In this document: piece by piece, positions 1 to 6,953 of the stretch
Layout of the letters: each line of letters begins with the position of its first letter
Position numbering within the stretch: the stretch's first letter is position 1
Source: CALBPI01 sp038524795
GTDB taxonomy: Bacteria > Pseudomonadota > Gammaproteobacteria > Steroidobacterales > Woeseiaceae
DNA: 64,000 bases
Assembly (NCBI GenBank): GCA_038524795.1
Contig: JBCBIJ010000010.1
Span: 54,792-118,791, forward strand
Direction: 5' to 3'
The notes under the pieces: generated by a model
What the model was told of the DNA's origin: nothing
The model's database searches: none
Seen by the model: only the letters and a program-made list of their open reading frames with translations
Translations under genes and position numbers: made by a program

Positions 1-53
1 TCGGCGTCGGTGCATCAATATTGCCCACTTCGATGCCCAATCGGAGTGCCGGC

Positions 54-1910
54 ATGGCCGAAGACACCGCAAAACAGACCATCGGCTTCCAGGCCGAGGT
101 CAAACAACTGCTCCAGCTCATGATCCACTCCTTGTACAGCAACAAGGAGATCTTTCTGCGTGAGCTCATCTCGAACGCGTCCGACGCGCTCGACAAGCTG
201 CGTTTTGAGGCCATTGCGAGCCCGGACCTGGCCGCCGATGACCCGGATCTCGGCGTCACCCTCGCGCTCGATGAGGCCGGCAACACGCTCACGATCACAG
301 ATAACGGCATCGGTATGAGCCGCGATGAGGTCATCAGCAACCTGGGCACCATCGCGCGTTCCGGCACGGCCGAGTTCCTGGGCAAGCTCAGCGGTGACGC
401 GCGCAAGGATGCACAGCTTATTGGTCAGTTCGGTGTCGGCTTCTACGCTTCGTTCATCGTCGCCGACCGGGTCACCGTCGAAACCCGCCGTGCAGGCCTT
501 GGCGCCGACGCAGCCGTGCGCTGGGAGTCGACGGGTGAGGGGGATTACACGCTAGAACCCATCGAACGCGACGCCCGCGGCACGACCATTACACTGCACC
601 TCAAGGACGACGAGAAGGATTTCACTCAGGGCTACCGGATCACCTCGCTGGTGAAACGCTACTCCGATCACATCGCCTTTCCGGTCCGCCTCGCAGGCGA
701 GGAAGGCGCCGAGACGATCAACTCGGCCACCGCGCTGTGGACACGGTCGCGTGCTGATGTTGAGGACGACGAATACAAGGAGTTCTATCAGCACCTGACG
801 CACGATTTCGAGCCGCCGCTGGCCTGGTCGCACAACCGCGTCGAGGGCAAACGCGAGTACACCAGTCTCGTCTACATCCCCGGGCGGGCACCGTTCGATC
901 TCTGGAATCGCGAAGCGCCGCGCGGCCTCAAGCTCTACGTACAGCGCGTGTTCATCATGGACGATGCGGAGCAGTTCCTGCCGCTTTATCTGCGCTTCGT
1001 GCGCGGCGTCATTGACTGCGCCGACCTGCCGCTCAATGTGTCGCGCGAGCTGTTGCAGTCGAGCCCGGCCATCGACGCCATGCGCTCGGCCCTGACCAAG
1101 CGGGTGCTGTCGACACTCGACAAGATGGCCAGCAATGAACCCGAAGACTACGCGCGCTTCTGGAGCGAGTTCGGCGAGGTGCTCAAGGAAGGCCTGGCTG
1201 AGGATACGGCCAACCGCGACGCGCTCAACAAGTTGCTGCGCTTTACAACGACGCGTTCAGAGGGCGCCAGCCAGAGCGAGACGCTGGCGGGCTACGTCGA
1301 GCGCATGGTCGAAGGTCAGGACACGATCTACTACCTGACGGCTGAGTCCCTGGCGGCGGCCAAGGCCAGTCCGCACCTCGAGGTCTTCAAGAAGCGCGGT
1401 ATTGAAGTATTGCTGCTCACAGACCGCCTCGATGAGTGGATGATCGGCTACCTGACCGAGTTTGATGGCAAGGCGCTGCAAGACGTCCGCCGCGATGGGC
1501 TGGAGTTGCCCGAGGGTGAGTCTGCCGAGGATGACGAAGATCGCGCAGACGAGGGTGTTCTCGAGCGTCTCGGCAAGTGCCTCGAAGATGCGGTATCCGG
1601 CGTGCGCGCCAGCGACCGGCTCGTCGAGTCGCCGGCCTGCCTGGTGGTGGGCGCCGACGATATGGGCGCGCAAATGCGGCGCATGCTTGAGGCTGCCGGG
1701 CAGGACGTCCCCGAGTCGAAGCCCGCGCTGGAGGTCAATCTCGGGCACCCGCTCGTGCGTCGTCTCGAAACCGCCGGCGACGACGCGCGTTTCGAGGACC
1801 TCGCGCGTGTGTTGCTGGGCCAGGCTGAGATCGCTGAAGGTGATTTGCCCGCCGATCCCGCGGACTACGTGGGCCGGCTCAATCGGTTGCTCGTCGAGCT
1901 CTCAGGCTGA
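54..1910 (+). CDS. htpG: Molecular chaperone HtpG (Hsp90)
   Basis: This is the cytoplasmic bacterial Hsp90, an ATP-driven dimeric chaperone that helps client proteins fold under stress. The N-terminal GHKL ATPase domain is plain: GFQAEVKQLLQLMIHSLYS at the start, then ELISNASDALDKLRFEA (ATP-contacting Asn), DNGIGM and the glycine-rich lid GQFGVGFYASF. The middle client-binding domain and C-terminal dimerisation domain follow, giving 618 residues, normal for HtpG. The reading frame stays open upstream to a TTG at 21 and an ATG at 33, but the ATG at 54 (MAEDTAKQT) fits the family N-terminus, so I chose it. The 3' end overlaps the convergent ABC-transporter gene by 9 bases, so no terminator fits between them. 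The promoter probably lies left of the window. Confidence 0.97.
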   Translation: MAEDTAKQTIGFQAEVKQLLQLMIHSLYSNKEIFLRELISNASDALDKLRFEAIASPDLAADDPDLGVTLALDEAGNTLTITDNGIGMSRDEVISNLGTIARSGTAEFLGKLSGDARKDAQLIGQFGVGFYASFIVADRVTVETRRAGLGADAAVRWESTGEGDYTLEPIERDARGTTITLHLKDDEKDFTQGYRITSLVKRYSDHIAFPVRLAGEEGAETINSATALWTRSRADVEDDEYKEFYQHLTHDFEPPLAWSHNRVEGKREYTSLVYIPGRAPFDLWNREAPRGLKLYVQRVFIMDDAEQFLPLYLRFVRGVIDCADLPLNVSRELLQSSPAIDAMRSALTKRVLSTLDKMASNEPEDYARFWSEFGEVLKEGLAEDTANRDALNKLLRFTTTRSEGASQSETLAGYVERMVEGQDTIYYLTAESLAAAKASPHLEVFKKRGIEVLLLTDRLDEWMIGYLTEFDGKALQDVRRDGLELPEGESAEDDEDRADEGVLERLGKCLEDAVSGVRASDRLVESPACLVVGADDMGAQMRRMLEAAGQDVPESKPALEVNLGHPLVRRLETAGDDARFEDLARVLLGQAEIAEGDLPADPADYVGRLNRLLVELSG

Positions 1911-3356
1911 GCGCAGGTGCGGCGGCACGAGTCGTCGCTCGAGCAGATCGAAGACAAGGTCAGTCACGATCGCCAGCAGGGCGGCAGGCACGGCGCCCTC
2001 GAGAATGAGGCCGGTGTCATTCAGCGCCAGTCCCGTCACGATTGGCTGACCGAGCCCACCCGCACCAATGAAGGCAGCCAGTGTGGCGGTGCCGATCGCG
2101 ATGACGGCCGCCGTGCGCAGGCCGGCAATGATGTGCGGCATGGCCAGGGGCACGAGCACGTGGCGGCGTCGCTCTGAAGCGGTCATACCCAGCGCATCCG
2201 CCACAGTCAGATAGACGGGCTCGATGGCATTGATTGCCGTGAGTGTCGCCCGCACGATCGGCAACAGCGCGTAAAGAAACAACGCGATGACAGCGGGCAC
2301 CACGCCGATGCCGACCAGCGGAATCATGAGCGCGAGCAACGCGATCGATGGAATGGTCTGGAGCAGGCCGCAGACATAGAGCAACGCGCTGGCGGCGCGC
2401 GCAAACGGCTGCAGCACGAGTGCCAGTGACACACCCACGACACCCGCTAGCAACAGGGCAGCAAGCGTGAGTTGAATGTGGCGTGCGGTGTTCTCGGCGA
2501 GTCGCGACCAGAACCGGGAAGGGACTGGCGTGTCGGCGTCAGCAAGCCCGGTCGTCGCCAGGAAGCTTGCGGCCACCGTGGCGATCCCTTCGCCATCCAG
2601 CGCGGCGCGGGCGTTGAGCGCTTGCATGGTGGCCTCGTCGATGCGGCCTTCGAGCTCGGCCAGCGCGGCCACGACATCGGGTGCGAGCGTCGTGCGCGCG
2701 AGCCACACGGCGTCGTAGCGCGGAAAGAACGCGCGGTCGTCGTCGAGCAGCACGAGATCGGCGCCCGACAGTTCGCCGTCCGTTGAGTAGGCGTCCGTCA
2801 GGTCGGCGCCGCCCGAGGCGAGCGCTTCGTAGGCCAGGCCATGCTCGATACCACGCGAACCGAGCGTCAGGCCGTAGTGCGTACTAAGCGCCGGCCAGCC
2901 GTCATTCCGGGCGCGAAACTCGTGGCTAAGCGCCGCGTCGATGCCCGTCTCACCAACAAGATCGGAAATTTTGGTGAGGCCTCGCGACTCGGCGACCTCT
3001 TTGCGCAGCGCCAGGACGTAGGTGTTGTTGAAGCCAGGCGGTGCGTAGGTGGCGAGGCCCTGCGCGGCCAGTGGCGGCGTGACGTCTGTGAGTGTCGTGT
3101 CGCCCAGAATGGCGGCCGCAATGGTGCCCGTGTACTCAGGATAGAGATCGATCTCGCTGGCACGCAGGGCGTCGAAACAGATCTTAGTACCGCCGAGCCC
3201 GAACTGACGCACGACCTCAATGCCGCGGGCTTCGAGGTGTTGCGCCGCGATCTCGGCCAGCAAGTAGCTTTCCGTGAAGTTCTTGCTGCCAATGCGCACA
3301 GGTTCAGCCCAGGCTGGTGTCGCGACCAGCACGAGTGCTGCGATCAGCCCGCGCAC
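1902..3356 (-). CDS. Fused substrate-binding/permease protein of an osmoprotectant-type ABC importer
   Basis: One 484-residue polypeptide joins two parts normally made separately. Residues 1-17 look like a signal peptide ending AWA. Residues about 18-275 form a type-II binding domain of the OpuAC/OpuC/EgtU class, recognised by GSKNFTESYLLAEI near the start and EIDLYPEYTGT around residue 70. Residues about 290-480 form a five-to-six-helix BPD permease domain with an EAA-like loop (DALGMTASERRRHVLVPLA). The family imports glycine betaine, choline, related quaternary amines or ergothioneine; the sequence alone does not settle the substrate. The ATPase gene lies immediately upstream on the same strand and overlaps by 13 bases, so they form an operon. 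Binding domain first, permease second is the reverse of the well-known OpuABC and EgtU fusions. Confidence 0.9.
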   Translation of the reverse strand: MRGLIAALVLVATPAWAEPVRIGSKNFTESYLLAEIAAQHLEARGIEVVRQFGLGGTKICFDALRASEIDLYPEYTGTIAAAILGDTTLTDVTPPLAAQGLATYAPPGFNNTYVLALRKEVAESRGLTKISDLVGETGIDAALSHEFRARNDGWPALSTHYGLTLGSRGIEHGLAYEALASGGADLTDAYSTDGELSGADLVLLDDDRAFFPRYDAVWLARTTLAPDVVAALAELEGRIDEATMQALNARAALDGEGIATVAASFLATTGLADADTPVPSRFWSRLAENTARHIQLTLAALLLAGVVGVSLALVLQPFARAASALLYVCGLLQTIPSIALLALMIPLVGIGVVPAVIALFLYALLPIVRATLTAINAIEPVYLTVADALGMTASERRRHVLVPLAMPHIIAGLRTAAVIAIGTATLAAFIGAGGLGQPIVTGLALNDTGLILEGAVPAALLAIVTDLVFDLLERRLVPPHLRSA

Positions 3357-4090
3357 TGGAAGGCCTCCACGAGTTCGATGGCGTAGGGATCGCGAGGGTC
3401 GGCGAGTACGTCATCGCGGGGGCCCTCGCGCACGATGCGCCCCGCGTTGAGGATCACGAGTCGATCGGCCAGACGCGCGGCCTCGTCGAGGTCGTGGGTC
3501 ACGAGCAGCGCGCTCTTGATTTCGGTGCCACGCAACGCCAGAAATCGTTGATGCGTGGCAAGACGCGTGATCGCGTCGAGACCTGAAAAGGCTTCGTCGA
3601 GCAGGAGCAGCTCGGGCTCGAGCGCCAGCGCGCGGGCAAGACCGGCACGCTGTTGCTGGCCGCCGGAAGCGGCAGCGGGGTAACGCGCGGCAAGCTCGGG
3701 CGATAACTGCATCGCGTCGAGAAGCGACGTGAGCCTATCGGCTATGGCGTCGGCGTCGCGGCCCGCGAGGCGCAGCGGTAATGCGATGTTGTCGGCGATG
3801 GACAGATGCGGCAGCAGGCCGATCTGCTGCATCGCATAGCCCGTGTCGCGACGCACATCGCGCAAGCGCTCAGGCGTCAACGACTGGCCGTGTCGGTACA
3901 CCGTGCCGGCCTGGGGCGTCACGAGCCCGTTGAGCAGACGGAGCAGCGTCGACTTGCCGCTGCCGCTGGCGCCGATCACGGCCGTGACGCAACCGGCAGG
4001 TAGCGTCAGACGAACACGGTGGAGGATGTGGTTACCGCCAAGGATGACGTCCACGTCTTCAAGTTGGGCTGTCGGGGCGGCATCAGACAT
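3344..4090 (-). CDS. ABC transporter ATP-binding protein (osmoprotectant type)
   Basis: This is the cytoplasmic ATPase that should power the fused binding-protein/permease encoded directly downstream. It shows Walker A GASGSGKST, a Q-loop region (YAMQQIGLLPHLSIADNI), the signature SGGQQQR and Walker B LLLLDEAFSGLD, followed by the H-loop LLVTHDLDEA. The open frame extends to a TTG at 4132, but the ATG at 4090 gives MSDAAPTAQLEDVDVI, which runs directly into the first beta-strand, and no good ribosome-binding site precedes either. With the ATG the protein has 248 residues. It lacks the C-terminal CBS domains found in OpuAA/ProV-type ATPases, so there is no sign of ionic-strength sensing of the OpuA kind. 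The gene is divergent from msrB. Confidence 0.9.
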   Translation of the reverse strand: MSDAAPTAQLEDVDVILGGNHILHRVRLTLPAGCVTAVIGASGSGKSTLLRLLNGLVTPQAGTVYRHGQSLTPERLRDVRRDTGYAMQQIGLLPHLSIADNIALPLRLAGRDADAIADRLTSLLDAMQLSPELAARYPAAASGGQQQRAGLARALALEPELLLLDEAFSGLDAITRLATHQRFLALRGTEIKSALLVTHDLDEAARLADRLVILNAGRIVREGPRDDVLADPRDPYAIELVEAFQCAG

Positions 4091-4188
4091 CGCGGTGAGC
4101 GCCAGTGTGGAGACAGCGTGCCGCAGTGGCAAGCGCTGCCCTGACGCGCAATCGAGTACAATCGGGGATTACCCCGGAGGAGAGTGAC

Positions 4189-4626
4189 ATGGCCGATTCG
4201 GCACGAAGCAAGGGCGTCTCTTCGGAAGACCTTTCAGATCGCATCGCGAATCTGACGGACGAGCAGCGCCGTATCACCCAGGACAAGGGCACTGAGGCAC
4301 CGTTTACGGGCGCGCTTCTGGCCAATAAGGGTGATGGCACCTACCACTGCGTTGTGTGCGACACGCCGCTGTTCTCGAGTGAGCACAAATACGACTCGGG
4401 TTCGGGCTGGCCGAGCTTTTGGTTGCCGCTCGCGGGTGACAACGTGCGCACGGAGCGCGACACGAGTCATGGCATGATTCGCGACGAAGTGCTTTGCGCC
4501 AATTGCGGTGCGCACCTGGGCCACGTGTTTCCGGACGGTCCGCAGCCCACGGGCCTGCGCTACTGCATCAACTCCGCGTCGCTCGATTTCAGTAATTCCA
4601 ACGAGGACTCAAAAGACGATGATTGA
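4189..4626 (+). CDS. msrB: Peptide-methionine (R)-S-oxide reductase
   Basis: MsrB reduces the R epimer of methionine sulfoxide in oxidised proteins. The 145-residue protein has the family landmarks in order: KYDSGSGWPSFW (substrate pocket), two zinc-binding CxxC pairs (CVVC and CANC), HLGHVFPDGP, and the catalytic cysteine in RYCINSASLDF. The chosen ATG (MADSARSK) follows an excellent ribosome-binding site, CGGAGGAG, about 6 bases upstream; the longer frame to 4105 has no such support. No signal peptide is visible, so it is cytoplasmic. The stop overlaps the next start by 8 bases (ATGATTGA), which couples it to the FKBP lipoprotein gene. Confidence 0.95.
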   Translation: MADSARSKGVSSEDLSDRIANLTDEQRRITQDKGTEAPFTGALLANKGDGTYHCVVCDTPLFSSEHKYDSGSGWPSFWLPLAGDNVRTERDTSHGMIRDEVLCANCGAHLGHVFPDGPQPTGLRYCINSASLDFSNSNEDSKDDD

Positions 4627-5116
4627 AAAAGGCTTTCGTGTGGCGCTGGTCGCACTGTGCCTGTCGTTGGCCGCGTGCAGCGCGCCAGGAACGGACTGTA
4701 ACGCTGTCGATAAGGGAGCACGCGACGTGAAACCAGGACTACCTGAGGGCGTTGAAGGCCTCGAGGCCACCATCACCACAGCGGGTCGTGACCACGCTGT
4801 CGGCGACGGCGATATCGCGAACATGCATTACACAGGCTGGCTCTACGACCCCGAGGCCGAAGACGGGCGCGGCGAGCAATTTGACAGCTCACGCGATCGC
4901 GGCAGGACCTTCGACTTTCCGCTGGGCGGTGGCCGTGTCATCAAGGGCTGGGATGTGGGCGTAGCCGGTATGCAGATCGGCGAAGTGCGGCAACTCAAGA
5001 TTGCTCCGGAGCTTGGCTACGGCGATCGTGGTGCGGGCAACGCGATCCCGCCGGGCGCGACGCTGCTGTTTGAGGTCGAGCTCGTGAGCTTCCAGCGCTG
5101 CACGACTTACGAGTAG
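4619..5116 (+). CDS. FKBP-type peptidyl-prolyl cis-trans isomerase lipoprotein
   Basis: This exported FK506-binding-protein isomerase probably catalyses proline cis/trans isomerisation in the periplasm. Residues 1-20 form a lipoprotein signal peptide ending in the lipobox LAAC, so the mature protein should be membrane-anchored. The FKBP domain follows from about residue 55, with HYTGWLYD, FDSSRDRGRTFDFPLG, GGRVIKGWDVGVAGMQIGE, LGYGDRGAG and AIPPGATLLFEVEL, all typical conserved blocks. The 165-residue size suits a single-domain FKBP. The start is fixed by translational coupling: its ATGATTGA overlaps the msrB stop. The open frame running further upstream lies inside msrB and is rejected. Confidence 0.92.
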   Translation: MIEKGFRVALVALCLSLAACSAPGTDCNAVDKGARDVKPGLPEGVEGLEATITTAGRDHAVGDGDIANMHYTGWLYDPEAEDGRGEQFDSSRDRGRTFDFPLGGGRVIKGWDVGVAGMQIGEVRQLKIAPELGYGDRGAGNAIPPGATLLFEVELVSFQRCTTYE

Positions 5117-5120
5117 TGGC

Positions 5121-5621
5121 ATGGATCCCGCGGCCGGCGCAAAGCGACGCGAACTAACCCGCTTGCCGAAACGGCTCGCGGGTGCGTTCGCGGGTGCCTG
5201 CGTCGTCGTGCTGGCGCTGACGCTCACAGCGGCCGCGCTGATTCGCCTGTTCGATGACGAGCGCCGCGAACCCGATGCGATTACGGCGCACCCCGTGCAG
5301 GCGCTGGGCTACGACAGCGTGGATCTCGCCGAGCTGCTCGGCGAGCCGCGTTACCAGCTGCCCGACCTGGAACCGCCGCCAGCCCTGCCGCCCGCGACGC
5401 CGCGCGCCGAACGGCAGGTGTCCGGGTTCGTCATGGTGGAGGTGACCGTCGACGCTGAAGGACGCGCGACGGACGCGCGCGTGATCGATGCGGCGCCGGC
5501 CGGCGTTTACGAAGGCCAGGCGGTGGCTGAGGCGCTTGCGGGCCACTACGAGTCCGGGCTTCCCGGTCGCCGCGACACTGTGGTGCGTTTCTCGGTGCCC
5601 GCCGAAGATACTGCGCGCTAG
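5121..5621 (+). CDS. Membrane-anchored protein with a TonB C-terminal-like domain
   Basis: The 166-residue protein has a basic N-terminus, one transmembrane helix (about residues 20-43, LAGAFAGACVVVLALTLTAA), a Pro-rich linker (LPDLEPPPALPPATP) and a C-terminal stretch resembling the TonB C-terminal domain (GFVMVEVTVDAEGRATDARV). That domain in TonB contacts the TonB box of outer-membrane receptors. It is shorter than a full energy transducer and has no ExbB/ExbD neighbours here, so transport energisation is not shown; structural or unrelated periplasmic use is possible. It starts 4 bases after the FKBP gene, suggesting the same operon, and its end overlaps the convergent OmpA-domain gene by 4 bases. 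Confidence 0.75.
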   Translation: MDPAAGAKRRELTRLPKRLAGAFAGACVVVLALTLTAAALIRLFDDERREPDAITAHPVQALGYDSVDLAELLGEPRYQLPDLEPPPALPPATPRAERQVSGFVMVEVTVDAEGRATDARVIDAAPAGVYEGQAVAEALAGHYESGLPGRRDTVVRFSVPAEDTAR

Positions 5622-6073
5622 CGCGCGTCGCGTTCGAATCGCAGCGCGATACGGCGGTTCTTCCTTCTGCCGTCGCGTGTGTCATTGTCCGCGACAGGTT
5701 GGCTACCCCCAAAACCCTCAACGCGTAACCGGTCACCCGCGATGCCGCGCGTCGCGAGCGCGTCGCCGACGGCCTGCGCACGTGCGGTGCTCAAGGCGAG
5801 ATTCTCGTCCGGATCGCCGCGGTTGTCCGTGTGCCCCTCGATGTGCAAGCGGCTATTCGGGCACTGCAACATGAGGTTGGCGATGTCATCGATGAGTGCG
5901 TCGTGCCGCCCGGGTAGCGTGCTGCTCGCGGCTTCGAAGCGAATGGTCTCGCGTGACGCCAGGTAACCGAGTCCTTCAACACACAGGTCGTGCTGCGCCA
6001 CCTCGTCGGCGCGCAGCCCGCCCAGGGCGGCAACGACAATGAGCAATAGCAGCGCGACGGCGCGGCGCGTCAT
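5618..6073 (-). CDS. OmpA-family peptidoglycan-binding protein
   Basis: A small exported protein of 151 residues. Residues 1-22 are a signal peptide (TRRAVALLLLIVVAALGG, cleavage near LRA). The rest is an OmpA C-terminal domain, which in this family binds diaminopimelate of peptidoglycan: the blocks IEGHTDNRGDPDENLALS, ARAQAVGDAL and VEGFGGSQPVADN with the final RKNRRIALRF are characteristic. There is no beta-barrel, and no lipobox is seen, so it is probably soluble periplasmic. Its start overlaps the stop of the upstream gene on the same strand (ATGA), so the two are co-translated. Confidence 0.88.
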   Translation of the reverse strand: MTRRAVALLLLIVVAALGGLRADEVAQHDLCVEGLGYLASRETIRFEAASSTLPGRHDALIDDIANLMLQCPNSRLHIEGHTDNRGDPDENLALSTARAQAVGDALATRGIAGDRLRVEGFGGSQPVADNDTRDGRRKNRRIALRFERDAR

Positions 6074-6768
6074 GCGCTGTCGGCACCAATGAGTTTGCGG
6101 GCCTGCTCCACCCAGCGGTCTCGCCGGATGCGCCCCGGGAAGCGCAGCGCGCCGTCGAGTTTATCGATACGGGTGTCGTCGAGCGCCGCCAGCTCTGACA
6201 AGGTTCGGATACCGTGCGCCGCGAGCTCTCGCTTCATGGCCGGACCGATCCCGCGTACGAGTCGCAGGTCCTCGGAGTGCGAGTGTGTCGAGTCGTCGAG
6301 TGAGGCTGCCTTGGCGACGGGTTCCGGTGGCGGTGCCGACACAGGTTCCAGGGTTGCCACCTCGTCGCGCGTCTCGCGTGCATTGCGTGTCCGTTGAATA
6401 ACGAGCCGCAGCTGACGTGAGAGTTTCTTGCGCTCTTCGCGCTCGGTTGCCATGCGCGCCTGCGTCTCATTCATCCGCTTCTCGAGTTTGCGGCGCATGG
6501 CCAACTGCTCGTCCAGTGCTTCGCGCATGGTCGCAACGCGCCGGTCGGCCTGGTGCTGGCGGTGTCGTCCGTCGTCGATCTTCTGTTGCAGCTCGTCACG
6601 CTGACGTTGTTGCCTGTCGAGCGCCGTTTGTTGTGTCTCGAGCTGCGACTGAAGACGAGACAGGCGCACGGCGTCGGCGCGGTCTTGGCGTTCGCCGCGC
6701 AGGAGCCAGCCTAGCAGTGCGCCAATCGCACTGGCGCCAGCCAGTAATGCAATAGTCAGCGGTTGCAT
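6070..6768 (-). CDS. Membrane-anchored coiled-coil protein with C-terminal helix-hairpin-helix-like domain
   Basis: I do not recognise a named family for the whole 232-residue protein. Residues 1-22 form one transmembrane helix (PLTIALLAGASAIGALLGWL). Residues about 25-130 are a long charged coiled coil rich in Gln, Arg and Glu (QTALDRQQRQRDELQQKI, EEREERKK-like segments). The C-terminus has a helix-hairpin-helix-like unit, LVRGIGPAMKRELAAHGI, followed by RTLSELAAL, similar to the domain in proteins with GIGPxxxxxL motifs that often bind nucleic acid or proteins. Start: the ATG giving MQPLTIALL was preferred to a start 15 codons upstream because the membrane helix then begins at once. It is co-translated with the OmpA-domain gene (ATGA overlap). 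Confidence 0.72.
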   Translation of the reverse strand: MQPLTIALLAGASAIGALLGWLLRGERQDRADAVRLSRLQSQLETQQTALDRQQRQRDELQQKIDDGRHRQHQADRRVATMREALDEQLAMRRKLEKRMNETQARMATEREERKKLSRQLRLVIQRTRNARETRDEVATLEPVSAPPPEPVAKAASLDDSTHSHSEDLRLVRGIGPAMKRELAAHGIRTLSELAALDDTRIDKLDGALRFPGRIRRDRWVEQARKLIGADSA

Positions 6769-6913
6769 TGTCGCGTCAGGATTCGGGTCCTTGGCACCCA
6801 GCGTGATTATCACCGTTGTACAAAGTCTAGGGAACCACGGTGGGGCAATACCACCGACGGTGCATCACTTTTGTGCATCAAGCGGATTCATCGTGCCAGA
6901 GTCTATTTTGCAG

Positions 6914-6936
6914 TGCCGGCATGTAGAATGCCGGCA
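6914..6936. promoter_or_regulatory. Inverted repeat before the antiporter gene
   Basis: A 9-bp inverted repeat (TGCCGGCAT, 5-nt loop, ATGCCGGCA) lies 18 bases before the antiporter start codon, in the divergent gap between the coiled-coil gene and the antiporter. It could be an RNA hairpin in the leader or a dimeric repressor operator. There is no T-run, so it is not an intrinsic terminator. Function is inference only. Confidence 0.3.
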
Positions 6937-6953
6937 ATTCCCAAGGAACCTTC

